Below are positions 42,634 to 51,676 of a stretch of DNA of 64,000 nt, one piece after another; within the stretch, counting starts at the first letter, position 1, and every line of letters starts with the position of its first letter. This DNA is from Paenibacillus sp. 481 (GTDB lineage Bacteria; Bacillota; Bacilli; Paenibacillales; Paenibacillaceae). A program made the translations under genes and the position numbers. The stretch lies in contig NZ_CP075175.1 of the NCBI RefSeq assembly GCF_021223605.1, forward strand, positions 3,489,501 to 3,553,500. Direction: 5' to 3'. The notes beneath the pieces are model-generated. The model was not told the origin of the DNA and searched no databases. It saw only the letters and a program-made list of their open reading frames with translations.

Positions 42634-45026
42634 ATAACATGCGTAATGATAGATATAAACACACAGGACATAAGGATAAAGGTAAGAAGCAAGGAAATAA
42701 ATCCAATCCCTCTGTAAATGTAACGCTTCCGTACGATTTTGTACCATTTGCAGAAGAAGAGAATCGAATCTACCCGTACGAGTGCACGGAACAAAACAAC
42801 AATCTTCCGAAGCATAATGATTTTCAAGGATTAAGCGGGACAATTGACTATGAAATTACACCTTATTCTGATCTAGCCATCGAAGTCAGAACAACGTGGA
42901 ATGAGGAGCTATTTTTTAGCGGAAGTTCTATACGGGGGAAAATACGTTCAAATGCGGAAATATTGAGCGCCAGTTATCCGGAATTTATTGACCGCTCGGA
43001 GATGGTTTATAGGGATATTTCGAGTCCTCTGTACCGCAATAGAGCTCAATCACAACACGGAATACCCAATAGAGCGAGTAGGGACTTAGGAATAGAAAGA
43101 ACGATTCAGGTTGGATTTTTAAGAAAAATAGGTAATCAATTTTATGTCACTCCAGCAAAAAAGTTTGATGATAAATATTTTTTGTCCATCAAGGAGCATC
43201 GTTTGATGCATATGGGCGTTGCTGGGAAACAATACTATAGTATTTACGAATGGAATAATAAAAACATTATCGAATTTAACAATTTACAGTCTGAAATTGA
43301 GAAAAAAACAAAACAAATAAAGCTGAAAAGAGAGCTGCTAAAAGGGAAACTAAATATTATCGAAGGGGAAATCACTAAAATTTTTACAGACATTTTTTCG
43401 TTGTTTAAAAAGCTAGGCGATATAAAGATAAAAGGCCTTGATCATGTTAAAGACCAATTATTGTTGAAATTAAAAGAGATTAAACCTTATAGTTTGACAG
43501 AAAAAGAGCTGTTTTTACTTCATGAACTATATCAGTTATATGCTGATAGATGGGGATGTAAAGTGAAAATGTATCTAATGTACAACAGGCTCAGACCAAA
43601 CGAAGATTTTATCCCTTATCAAAGAAGTGTCTATTATAAAAAAGCAGCTAATAAGCAAGGTATTGAATATATATCAACCAATCATTCAACAGAAGTGAAA
43701 CAAAAGGGTTATCTATTTAACTCAACTAATGCGAGTTCGAAGCGGAGTCACTATTTTGTACTTGGCCCCAATGACGAATTGAAAAATGAATATTTAGTAC
43801 CTCAATCCGTAATTAATGGATACAATAGAAATCTGAAAAAATTCAGGATTACCAATTCTAAACGGAATGATATTGTAAAATCATTTTATAATATTTTCGA
43901 TAATTATGAAGCAGTTATTCAATTAATGATTTCGTCAAATGAAGTTAAAGAAGAGGATGCTGCACAAGGAGTTATTGTATTTTATCATAGTTGTGAACCT
44001 TCAGTTGAAAAAGAGATTGTAAGTATTGGTCGAACACCGTACTTCAAAGTTCCATATAAAAATCAACTTGAAGATTTAATTGGAGTTAGAGAGAACGGCA
44101 AGTTGGATTATGCCAATGCTTTATTTGGTTTCGCGCCTGATAGTCAAAGAAAAGAGCCCAATTATCATATTGCTTACAAGTCGAGGCTTCGTTTTAGTCC
44201 AGTTGATATTCCCTATAAAGGAACTTTTGAGCCTGAAGTAGTTAAAGATTTTGTACTTATGACACCTTCTGCAACAGCGAACGGGATGTATATTCAACAA
44301 AATGAAGCAGAAAATATAACGTATGAAGACGATGAAGTCAAATTAAACGGATACAAATATTATCATGTACTAAAAGAGCACATTGTCCCAACACAAAAAA
44401 CAAAACAGATTGAACAAACATCTAAAGAAGATGAAAACACTAGCAATATGTTCTCCACACGAAAAGTGTTGAAGGCTGACGAGCTTAATAAGGCTACAGA
44501 CAAGATTCGAGGTAAGGTTTATTTCCGTAATTTATCCGATGAAGAATTAGGCCTGCTGCTGCTTAGTCTGGATTGGAGAGAGGTACTTACTTCTAAAAAG
44601 TATAGCGAGAATGTAACCGATCTTAAAGCTTTGCAAGATAAATCCTATGAGTTAATAGGTGGAGCCAAACCTTATGGATACGGCAAGGTGAAAATTGAAA
44701 TCAAAAGTTTGCAGCTTGAAAAAAAGGGTAATGATTTTGATTCTCTTATCTTGAACCCGACTGAAGCGCATTCGGAACGTGCTGTGTACATCGATCAATT
44801 TATTACTGTTATGGGCGGCGAACAGTATTTTAAGAAAAATCAATTTAAGCCATTTATTCAGAGTAAACTGGAAAAGAGCTTTAATACGAACGGGGATGGC
44901 ACGGTAAGAAATCCAAAACATGTTAACTGGGATAATATAACTGAAGAGATAGGTAAGGAAAAAAGAAGTGGTAAAGGAGGAGGATACCCTAAATCATGGC
45001 GGTTGAGTAAATCGAAATCAGAATAA
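42630..45026 (+). CDS. Large TIGR03986-like CRISPR RAMP protein
   Basis: A 798-residue RAMP protein beginning with a basic tail and then VTLPYDFVPFAEE, the typical start of the TIGR03986 family found in III-D loci. The motif LFFSGSSIRGKIRSNAEIL and the C-terminal loop IGGAKPYGYGKVKIEI are of the RAMP type. A coiled-coil segment (about residues 220-290, Lys/Glu/Ile-rich) separates domains. It may cap the complex or bind the target. The stop is 18 bases before hairpin copy 2, so the effector operon ends here. Codon use in this gene is more AT-rich than in flanking housekeeping genes. Confidence 0.8.
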   Translation: MNNMRNDRYKHTGHKDKGKKQGNKSNPSVNVTLPYDFVPFAEEENRIYPYECTEQNNNLPKHNDFQGLSGTIDYEITPYSDLAIEVRTTWNEELFFSGSSIRGKIRSNAEILSASYPEFIDRSEMVYRDISSPLYRNRAQSQHGIPNRASRDLGIERTIQVGFLRKIGNQFYVTPAKKFDDKYFLSIKEHRLMHMGVAGKQYYSIYEWNNKNIIEFNNLQSEIEKKTKQIKLKRELLKGKLNIIEGEITKIFTDIFSLFKKLGDIKIKGLDHVKDQLLLKLKEIKPYSLTEKELFLLHELYQLYADRWGCKVKMYLMYNRLRPNEDFIPYQRSVYYKKAANKQGIEYISTNHSTEVKQKGYLFNSTNASSKRSHYFVLGPNDELKNEYLVPQSVINGYNRNLKKFRITNSKRNDIVKSFYNIFDNYEAVIQLMISSNEVKEEDAAQGVIVFYHSCEPSVEKEIVSIGRTPYFKVPYKNQLEDLIGVRENGKLDYANALFGFAPDSQRKEPNYHIAYKSRLRFSPVDIPYKGTFEPEVVKDFVLMTPSATANGMYIQQNEAENITYEDDEVKLNGYKYYHVLKEHIVPTQKTKQIEQTSKEDENTSNMFSTRKVLKADELNKATDKIRGKVYFRNLSDEELGLLLLSLDWREVLTSKKYSENVTDLKALQDKSYELIGGAKPYGYGKVKIEIKSLQLEKKGNDFDSLILNPTEAHSERAVYIDQFITVMGGEQYFKKNQFKPFIQSKLEKSFNTNGDGTVRNPKHVNWDNITEEIGKEKRSGKGGGYPKSWRLSKSKSE

Positions 45027-45043
45027 GGTTGCTTTAACGTTTT

Positions 45044-45085
45044 GTCGTCGATTTCTAATAGCTTATAGTTACAGGGATCGACGAC
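45044..45085. repeat. GTCGTCGA hairpin, copy 2 (end of CRISPR-Cas operon)
   Basis: Same stem ends as copy 1 with a diverged middle (TTTCTAATAGC, ACAGGGA). 135 bases downstream, TACCTATAAG (45220) equals ten bases of the CRISPR repeat, a possible relic of a lost array. The remaining sequence to 45373 has no gene and must hold the promoter of the receptor gene. Confidence 0.8.
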
Positions 45086-45373
45086 AATTCACAAAATTGA
45101 TGACGATATTTTGCTTCTGTTACATAATCGTTTATATGATTGGATTTTATGAGACGATGGATTCCCCAGTTTACTCTATGCTTAGTTATATCGTATGAGT
45201 TGAAATAGGGATTCTTATATACCTATAAGTAAGTATACCCAGCCATTCTTTTACACGCTCCTTCGATCGACAGCAATACTCGAAAAAAGTCGAAAAATGA
45301 AATAATTTACAAATTTATTATTATAAAGTAATATATAAATAGTTTCGCTGTACAATCGAAGGAAGGTGAGGAT

Positions 45374-46666
45374 GTGGGAACTGATACAGCAATCCTGTCC
45401 ACGCTCGGTCAGCTTATTCAGCAATATCGGCGCGACCAAGGCGTAACTTTTCAACAACTGTCTGATCGCACAGGAGTGAAGCAAGAGTCCATCGTAAATA
45501 TAGAGAACGGCATATCGAAAAGGCCAGACTATTTTACAATTCAGTCTCTAGCAACTGCGCTAAACATACCTTTAATCGAGATAGTAGAGCGCTTTCTTCT
45601 TATTGAACAGCGTTCAGAAGAACTTTTACATATGCTTAAAGAATCCGCATCTATGAAAAATGCCTCTATCACAACTAACATTGCCTTTCATTTTTTGGCT
45701 TCACAAGACGAGGATAGCTTTACGTTACTGCACAAACTGTATGATACGGTACAGCAGCTCATTTGTGACGCTCCAACCAAACTATTTTTATACGATATCA
45801 TTATTAATTTTGGACGAAGCCACGGTATTCAGTCATGTACAGCAAAAGGAGCGCTACAAAAATATTTTGTGGAGCGGAACGATTTTAGTAAGCTGCAAGA
45901 AACGTTCTATTCAGGAAAGTACGTGCTGCACTACGTCCCTTATTTAAGTAATGAGGAGCGTATTTCGCTCTATTACAAATTAGGTGTGCACGCCTACAAT
46001 TTGCGCAAGTTTGATGAGTGTATTGAATTGTGCGAGAAAGTGATTATTGAAGATGAAGTGGATAGTAACTTTAAGGCGTACTCTACGCTAGCTATTTGTT
46101 CTTCCTATTACTATCAGGAAAAATACGACCTAGCTGAGGTCTATCTTGGCATTCTGAGTTCATTTGATAGTTCAATTGTGGACGAGAATATCTTGCTGAT
46201 GACAGGCTTGCTTAACAGTAAGAAGGGTGAGGTCGATCTCGCGATCAAGCAGCTTCAGCAAAGCTTTCAGACAGCCGCCATCAAAATTAATGTTGTTACG
46301 GAGCTGTTTGATTTGTATTTGTTCAAGAACAACTTTGAGGCGATCGAGGATTTGTTGAAGATGGAGTTTCAATTTACAGAGTCGAATATGATGAATCCGT
46401 ATCTTTACTCCGAGTATGCACACTACTATTTGAAGAAGGGAGGATATTTAAGTAGAGTAGGCCAATGCGATGAGGCTGTTGATTCTCTCGTAAAAAGTAT
46501 CGCCATGTTCGGCAAAATTAATGGTCTTGAAGGTGTGTACGAGTGCATGGAGCTTATGTTTCATGCTTTGAACAATAACTCGAATTCAAAGGCAGAAATG
46601 CAGGAGAAAGTGACAAGACTCTTTATGGATTTGAAACTGGTGAATGTAAAGGAGAATCCAAAATGA
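45374..46666 (+). CDS. HTH-TPR regulator of RRNPP type
   Basis: The 430-residue protein has an N-terminal XRE-type helix-turn-helix (GQLIQQYRRDQGVTFQQLS, then GVKQESIVNIENG) and, from about residue 90, a repetitive helical region of TPR type (for instance ISLYYKLGVHAYNLRKFDEC). This is the plan of PlcR, NprR, Rgg-like and AimR regulators, which bind re-imported signal peptides in the TPR groove. Decisive support is the gene that overlaps its stop: a 44-codon exported peptide. It starts with GTG, with GGAAGG 7 bases upstream. Target promoters are not visible, but autoregulation is common in the group. Confidence 0.8.
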   Translation: MGTDTAILSTLGQLIQQYRRDQGVTFQQLSDRTGVKQESIVNIENGISKRPDYFTIQSLATALNIPLIEIVERFLLIEQRSEELLHMLKESASMKNASITTNIAFHFLASQDEDSFTLLHKLYDTVQQLICDAPTKLFLYDIIINFGRSHGIQSCTAKGALQKYFVERNDFSKLQETFYSGKYVLHYVPYLSNEERISLYYKLGVHAYNLRKFDECIELCEKVIIEDEVDSNFKAYSTLAICSSYYYQEKYDLAEVYLGILSSFDSSIVDENILLMTGLLNSKKGEVDLAIKQLQQSFQTAAIKINVVTELFDLYLFKNNFEAIEDLLKMEFQFTESNMMNPYLYSEYAHYYLKKGGYLSRVGQCDEAVDSLVKSIAMFGKINGLEGVYECMELMFHALNNNSNSKAEMQEKVTRLFMDLKLVNVKENPK

Positions 46667-46797
46667 GAAAAATCATAATGTGCAAATTTGTCGTTACTGT
46701 ATTGGGAGCGACCCTTTTGTTTACTCCAGCGGCTGTGAGTACATATCAGAATGAAACCAGTTTTTTTGCGGAAGGTCCTGTGGTTCCGTGGTCTTGA
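46663..46797 (+). CDS. Exported pro-peptide, probable signal peptide pheromone
   Basis: A 44-residue gene overlapping the regulator's stop as ATGA. AAAGGAG (46648-46654) is 8 bases before the ATG. The product has a basic start (MRKIIMCKF), a hydrophobic core (VVTVLGATLLF), a likely signal-peptidase site at PAAVS, and a short tail ending FAEGPVVPWS. Size, overlap and layout mirror PapR, NprX and Phr peptides, in which the C-terminal 5-8 residues are the mature signal. The mature pheromone is thus probably within GPVVPWS; the exact cut is inference. A terminator follows. Confidence 0.75.
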   Translation: MRKIIMCKFVVTVLGATLLFTPAAVSTYQNETSFFAEGPVVPWS

Positions 46798-46943
46798 AAT
46801 TGAATCGGTAGCGGATTCGCGGTCCATATAGGTGAGCAACAGACGAGGAGTTACATACTTGGGTATGACCTGATCGTAGTAGTAAATAACAAAGAAAATT
46901 CCCCCGACAAAAGAACAATTTCTTTTGATCGCCAAATTAGAGA

Positions 46944-46985
46944 GGGATGTCTTGACGTCATTTTCGATGACTTTGGAGACATCCC
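46944..46985 (+). terminator. Terminator after pro-peptide gene
   Basis: GGGATGTCT (46944) pairs with AGACATCCC (46977), with inner GTCAT/ATGAC pairing, then TTATTT. A related sequence lacking the outer stem is at 3745-3780. The 146 bases between peptide gene and hairpin contain no gene. Confidence 0.7.
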
Positions 46986-47009
46986 TTATTTAGTTATTTC
47001 ATTCCATTT

Positions 47010-50000
47010 TTAGTGCGTTCCTCTTACGCTAAAATCGTCGACAGAGAATTGGTCAGCATGGTAGAACATCACATCGCCGTCGCGCAGGGCAAACGTTACG
47101 CCATAAGGGTCTGTGATGTGATAGGTAAAGCCTTCGCGTTTCCACTGATTGGTCAGCGGGGCATGGATGTACTGTAAGTGCGGATGGAGCATGTCCCCGT
47201 TACGGACGGTTTCGATATTAAAGTTGATAATGAGATAACCGTCGCGCAAAAAGAAAGGGGCGGAATCATTGAAGCGGAATTGCCGACTTAAATCGAACCC
47301 TTTGGGCACGATAAAGATTTTGCTCGGCAGATTGAATTCACTGTACCATTGCTGAACCGCTCCAAACGCTCGTGCGCGGTTTACGCCGTTCGGCACATCG
47401 GTTGGGCCGATATACGTTCGCAGTCGTTCGGGCAGAAATTGCTGACTGTAACGGCCGACTTCGGTGTCGCGCTGGGCCTGCTTCAGCGCGGCTTGAATGT
47501 AGGCATCCCGATTCAGCGGGAGTTGTCTGCTGAATAGATCGTAGTACGCCGCTGCGGTGTCGCGCAGCGTTTGCTGTGGGACGTTGCGCAAGCGGGCGTC
47601 AAGCACGACTTTTCGTTTAATCGTATCGGATGTGGAGCCGATACGATTAAAGTAGCGCTCGTTCGTATGATAGTACAAATCGACTTCTTGCCGTTGCTGG
47701 CCTTTCTTATCGACAAAATAAAAAGTCGGTGTCACACGGATGCCATCTTTATGGGCGAACATATTGCCCGTCGTTTTGAGGTCAAACTTAAACGCATAGC
47801 CTTGTTTGACGGTCACATTTTTGTACCCCGAATGGGCATGGCTACCACGACGAATCGGAAGCTCGTAAGGAGGCTGGTTGCCTCTTGGTTGCCCGTCAAT
47901 GCCGTACTCCCCAACCCAATAATAGGCTCCCGTATGTTCTTTGCTGCCAGGAGCTTTGCGAAATACTTGCTCCCATTTGAGATCCATCACATCTGTAATG
48001 CGAAAATCAAATACGCGGCCGATCACTTCCACGTCGACCATATCAACAGCGACATGGTGCTGCAAGTCCGTATTGGCCTTGCGCTGTGTTGAAAACCCGT
48101 TGTACGGTGCGTTTTCGGCAAAGGAGCGGAATAGCACGGTGTAATCCCCTTCATCGACCCAAACGGGCATTCGAAAAGAAGTGTATCGTTCGTTTACCGC
48201 AATATTGTGCCACGTGCCTTTAGGGACAAATGTTCCGCTTGCGGTATACACATCGAACGGAAAATACACTTGCTTGAGACTCGTATACTTGGCATAATCG
48301 CGGTTGCCGTAACCAGAAAAGTGGGCGTGTGGGCCAGAAGTAGGCATCGACACTTGGAAAGGACGATCTAGAATAAGAGCGGAGCGGATTGGATTTGGCC
48401 GCGTCTTTTGATTATGGGCTCGATCATCGGATATGGAAGCGTAGATGACAACAGGTGTATGTACGGTTACAGGATTGATGCCGTAAATCGGAAATTCCTT
48501 ATTCGCACCGCCATTGATGCTACTGCTCATGAGGTCGTAGTACATGTGGCCGTAACTAGGTGTATGTTCGCGATTCGTGTTGCTTGATGCAATGAGCAAG
48601 CTGTCTTGGTATAGCACACGCGGACCGATCGGTGTCGGCATCGGAATCGAACCGGGTGTAGGCGCAGACTCCGCATGCGTGCCTCCGTTCATAATCGTCT
48701 GCCCCAGAAAGGTAAGTTCGTCGTTTTGGACGTTTACTTTTCCGATGGAAGCTTCCGCAGCTGCGCGAAACTCACTCGCAGGCGAAGGTATACTTGGCTT
48801 ACTAGAGCCGCCACGCACCGATTCACTTGGCAAGGTCAACGCTCGCGGTCGTGGAGATTCCACAATTCCGGCTTGTTGTACGGCGGTGTGATCGGGTGGT
48901 GTATAACCAGCAGGAGATAAGGTGAGTTCTCCGCTCGGCAGCGCATAATTTTTGAGCTGGGCGCGCTGTAGCTCGTACACTTCTAATCGATCTATTTTCC
49001 AGAAGTCGTAGTTTCGGTTGATGGTAATCGTTTCAGACACCGTTTCGGTGGCCTGTTGTGGTTTGCTGATTTGCCTAGACTGACCGTTAGGTCCGGTTAT
49101 GGTTTCGGTTTCGGTCCAATGGAGCGTGTATGTTTTTTGCACGGGAACTTCGTATGTACAAACGCCTTTCATATGTACGAACTGATTCGTAAACAAATAG
49201 TTACGCCCGAGCGCTTGACCGTAAAGATGCTCGGATGTGGGAATCCCTTGTGTCACGTTAAAAGAATGCGGCGCATTGCTGGCATCATCTGCTTGAATGG
49301 TGGCGGTGGCCAGCGGATCAAGCGCTTGTCCGGTCAGCGTTCTTCCGGCTGAAGGCTCGGAACAAAATCCGGTTCCGGGATCAGGATTGGGCTGGTTGCC
49401 ACCACCACCCGGATTGCCGATGTTATCTTTATAATAGAGGTGGAGCGTATACGTATCGAGCTGCTTGACATCATAGTTCGTTCGCCACGGCCGTCCTGAA
49501 ATGATGGAACCCGTAGGATCGTTGGCGGTGGTTGATTTTTTAAAGCCGACGTAGGTGTAGTCTCGGTGTGTGGGCGGTTCATTTTGCGGGTAAGTGCGGC
49601 CGTGTATCATTTCGATCGTTTTGTTCGGAAAAATATGATTTAGTGATTCGCCAGTTTGCTTAAAATGTTTGACGGTAAAGGTGCCAGCCAGCTCGATTTC
49701 GAACACGACAGGGAAGTAGATGCGGTTGTGCAGCACGTTAGCCGCGCAACCGCCGAGTTTTGCACATTCTTCGTCAGTTTTATCTTGTGGTTTGCTTGCG
49801 TTTAGAATACCATTCACAGTTATTTGAATAGATATATTTGACGTTCCTATTCCTCTTGGTGGCTGCTTAACAATCGTAGGAGCATCTCCCGAGATGGCAG
49901 CTCTGTAGTTTATCCAGTTCTCTTTATCCCATGGCCTTGAGTCAAAAAAGTAATCCAAATTGCGATTAGGATCATAAAAAGGGTACACATTTACTTTTTT

Positions 50001-50270
50001 TACTTTACGATTGGAAAAAGAAAAATGATATTCATTTGGTGTGATGGATACCCCTTCACCTACATTAGGTGCTTTGCCATGTTGCCATGTCTTTCCGTCA
50101 GCGTGGCGCCACATATCATAATAGACCATCCCAACGATGTATCGCATGTTTCCTTTCTCGTGAGTGCTAAGTGCTGTTTGACCTCCTGAAGCTGTATGTA
50201 CAGGATTAGAAGGAAGCAGGGTGACCATGATGCAAATAGCCAGAAGACAGCAAATGATTTTATGGATCAT
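47010..50270 (-). CDS. Large secreted protein, DUF5704-like
   Basis: A 1086-residue protein with a Sec signal (IHKIICCLLAICIMVTLLP). The mature part is rich in strands, with Thr/Ser/Pro linkers (GNPGGGGNQPNPDPG), an N-terminal RYIVGMVYYDMWRHADGKTW segment and a region SFRMPVWVDEGDYTVLFRSFAEN. Several features agree with DUF5704-type proteins known chiefly from Paenibacillus; function unknown. GGAGGGAG lies 8 bases before the ATG. The stalk protein gene upstream overlaps it (TGATG), so they form one operon and may act together at the cell surface. Confidence 0.7.
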   Translation of the reverse strand: MIHKIICCLLAICIMVTLLPSNPVHTASGGQTALSTHEKGNMRYIVGMVYYDMWRHADGKTWQHGKAPNVGEGVSITPNEYHFSFSNRKVKKVNVYPFYDPNRNLDYFFDSRPWDKENWINYRAAISGDAPTIVKQPPRGIGTSNISIQITVNGILNASKPQDKTDEECAKLGGCAANVLHNRIYFPVVFEIELAGTFTVKHFKQTGESLNHIFPNKTIEMIHGRTYPQNEPPTHRDYTYVGFKKSTTANDPTGSIISGRPWRTNYDVKQLDTYTLHLYYKDNIGNPGGGGNQPNPDPGTGFCSEPSAGRTLTGQALDPLATATIQADDASNAPHSFNVTQGIPTSEHLYGQALGRNYLFTNQFVHMKGVCTYEVPVQKTYTLHWTETETITGPNGQSRQISKPQQATETVSETITINRNYDFWKIDRLEVYELQRAQLKNYALPSGELTLSPAGYTPPDHTAVQQAGIVESPRPRALTLPSESVRGGSSKPSIPSPASEFRAAAEASIGKVNVQNDELTFLGQTIMNGGTHAESAPTPGSIPMPTPIGPRVLYQDSLLIASSNTNREHTPSYGHMYYDLMSSSINGGANKEFPIYGINPVTVHTPVVIYASISDDRAHNQKTRPNPIRSALILDRPFQVSMPTSGPHAHFSGYGNRDYAKYTSLKQVYFPFDVYTASGTFVPKGTWHNIAVNERYTSFRMPVWVDEGDYTVLFRSFAENAPYNGFSTQRKANTDLQHHVAVDMVDVEVIGRVFDFRITDVMDLKWEQVFRKAPGSKEHTGAYYWVGEYGIDGQPRGNQPPYELPIRRGSHAHSGYKNVTVKQGYAFKFDLKTTGNMFAHKDGIRVTPTFYFVDKKGQQRQEVDLYYHTNERYFNRIGSTSDTIKRKVVLDARLRNVPQQTLRDTAAAYYDLFSRQLPLNRDAYIQAALKQAQRDTEVGRYSQQFLPERLRTYIGPTDVPNGVNRARAFGAVQQWYSEFNLPSKIFIVPKGFDLSRQFRFNDSAPFFLRDGYLIINFNIETVRNGDMLHPHLQYIHAPLTNQWKREGFTYHITDPYGVTFALRDGDVMFYHADQFSVDDFSVRGTH

Positions 50271-51277
50271 CAACTCTCCCTCCAACTATTTTTCATTAAG
50301 ATCATATATTCTTTGGAATAGTCATAAAAGCCTATGTACTTCACATCCCCTAAATCCCAATAATGCGGGTTTTGGATGTTTAATAGCTCATCACTGGAAG
50401 AACGAATTTTATACCGATAAGTTGAAGTTACTTTATCTGCGTGCTTCTCTACTGATATACTATTCCTGAAACGTGGAACACCATCATCCATGAGGTGAAA
50501 AATGTTAACCCCAATATCACCTCTGCTATTAGTACGCATAGAAATACGTTGGCCTGATTTTTTGTCTTTGTCTGCACCCATTAACCCCATATCCATAATG
50601 ACAGTATGCTCTCTAAACTGGAATGGCAATGTCTCGGGCTCAATAATCATTACCTTTTTAAATTGTCCAATGACTTGACCTTGATCGTTTTCGCGATTTA
50701 ACAAAAACTTTTCCTTCTTAAAATACTTCTTAAACGGCTCGATACTTTGCGGCTTGTACCCCAGCTCCTCCAACGTCTTAAACTCCTTTTTACCAATCCA
50801 AACCCACTGGGATACATTATCCCACTCGACCTTCTCCCCAAACGCCTCACTCACAACACGAAGCGGCACATACGTACGCTGCTGTTTTTTTACCATTGGC
50901 GTATCAAATGTCTTTTCTTGCCCGTTCACCAATCCGCTCAACTTGCCGACCGTCATTTCAACCTTCAACTCATTTTTCGTAATCGTAGCTGTGTCTGTCT
51001 TTGGGTCCCAGTTCACCTTCGCCCCCAGAGCTTCAGACACAAAGCGCAGCGGAACGAGCACGCGATCGTTTTCATCTTTGTACGGCCTCGCATCGGGAAA
51101 CTTCATCTTACGCGTATGTAACAGCACCTCGACAGACGTAGAGGAGATCACCTGCTTCTTTTTACTATCCGCCTTCACTGCCTTCACCGCCTTCGCGGCA
51201 TTCGTAGATTCCGCAAATCCTAGCAGCGTACCGCCTGCCACAACAGCTGCCAGCAACGTCAACATACCCTTTTTCAT
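50270..51277 (-). CDS. Secreted protein with copper-amine-oxidase-like stalk domains
   Basis: The signal peptide is MKKGMLTLLAAVVAGGTLLGFAES. Two stalk repeats follow: DENDRVLVPLRFVSEALGAKVNWD and QQRTYVPLRVVSEAFGEKVEWD, the conserved core of the copper amine oxidase N-terminal-like domain common in Paenibacillus surface proteins. The remaining 200 residues are unassigned. I start at 51277 because the signal peptide begins there and AAAGGAAAAGAGAG is upstream; the frame extends to 51373 without a supporting site. It is co-transcribed with the large DUF5704-like gene. Confidence 0.8.
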   Translation of the reverse strand: MKKGMLTLLAAVVAGGTLLGFAESTNAAKAVKAVKADSKKKQVISSTSVEVLLHTRKMKFPDARPYKDENDRVLVPLRFVSEALGAKVNWDPKTDTATITKNELKVEMTVGKLSGLVNGQEKTFDTPMVKKQQRTYVPLRVVSEAFGEKVEWDNVSQWVWIGKKEFKTLEELGYKPQSIEPFKKYFKKEKFLLNRENDQGQVIGQFKKVMIIEPETLPFQFREHTVIMDMGLMGADKDKKSGQRISMRTNSRGDIGVNIFHLMDDGVPRFRNSISVEKHADKVTSTYRYKIRSSSDELLNIQNPHYWDLGDVKYIGFYDYSKEYMILMKNSWRES

Positions 51278-51676
51278 CGTGATCAACGCCCTCTCTTTTC
51301 CTTGAAATAGTAGTAAATGTGCAAAAAAATAGAGACTTTCTTGTCCATCCGCGTAAAAAAGAAGCCCAAGCAACCTCTACGCAGAGGAAATCAAAAAATG
51401 TCTCGTACGTATAAGGTATCACAACGATGACTGCGAAACAATGATTTTATTGGTTTAATATTGAAAATAATTCCTTATATTTCTTGTGAAATTGTAAAGG
51501 GAAACGGAAATCGTTTCAAGCATTATTTATCAATCTGTATGTAGGGGGTGAAGCAGAGGTCTCTTTTTTTGAACCAACGGGCAGATTACTACAATAGAAT
51601 GTATAAGTTAAATGTTTACATGTTGGAACGTACGTTCTATGATTAGTGCTATCTTGCAAATCAAGGAGTCGATGTT
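51278..51676. other. Intergenic region between divergent genes
   Basis: No gene is seen. GAAACG-gaaat-CGTTTC (51501-51517) is a perfect 6-base dyad resembling a regulator site. The AT-rich stretch 51440-51490 may hold promoters for the genes on both sides. Confidence 0.4.

Noticed and set aside
34586-45026. Csm6-, Csx1- or CARF-type effector in the CRISPR island
   Set aside because: All genes between the array and hairpin copy 2 were assigned; none shows a CARF or HEPN motif.
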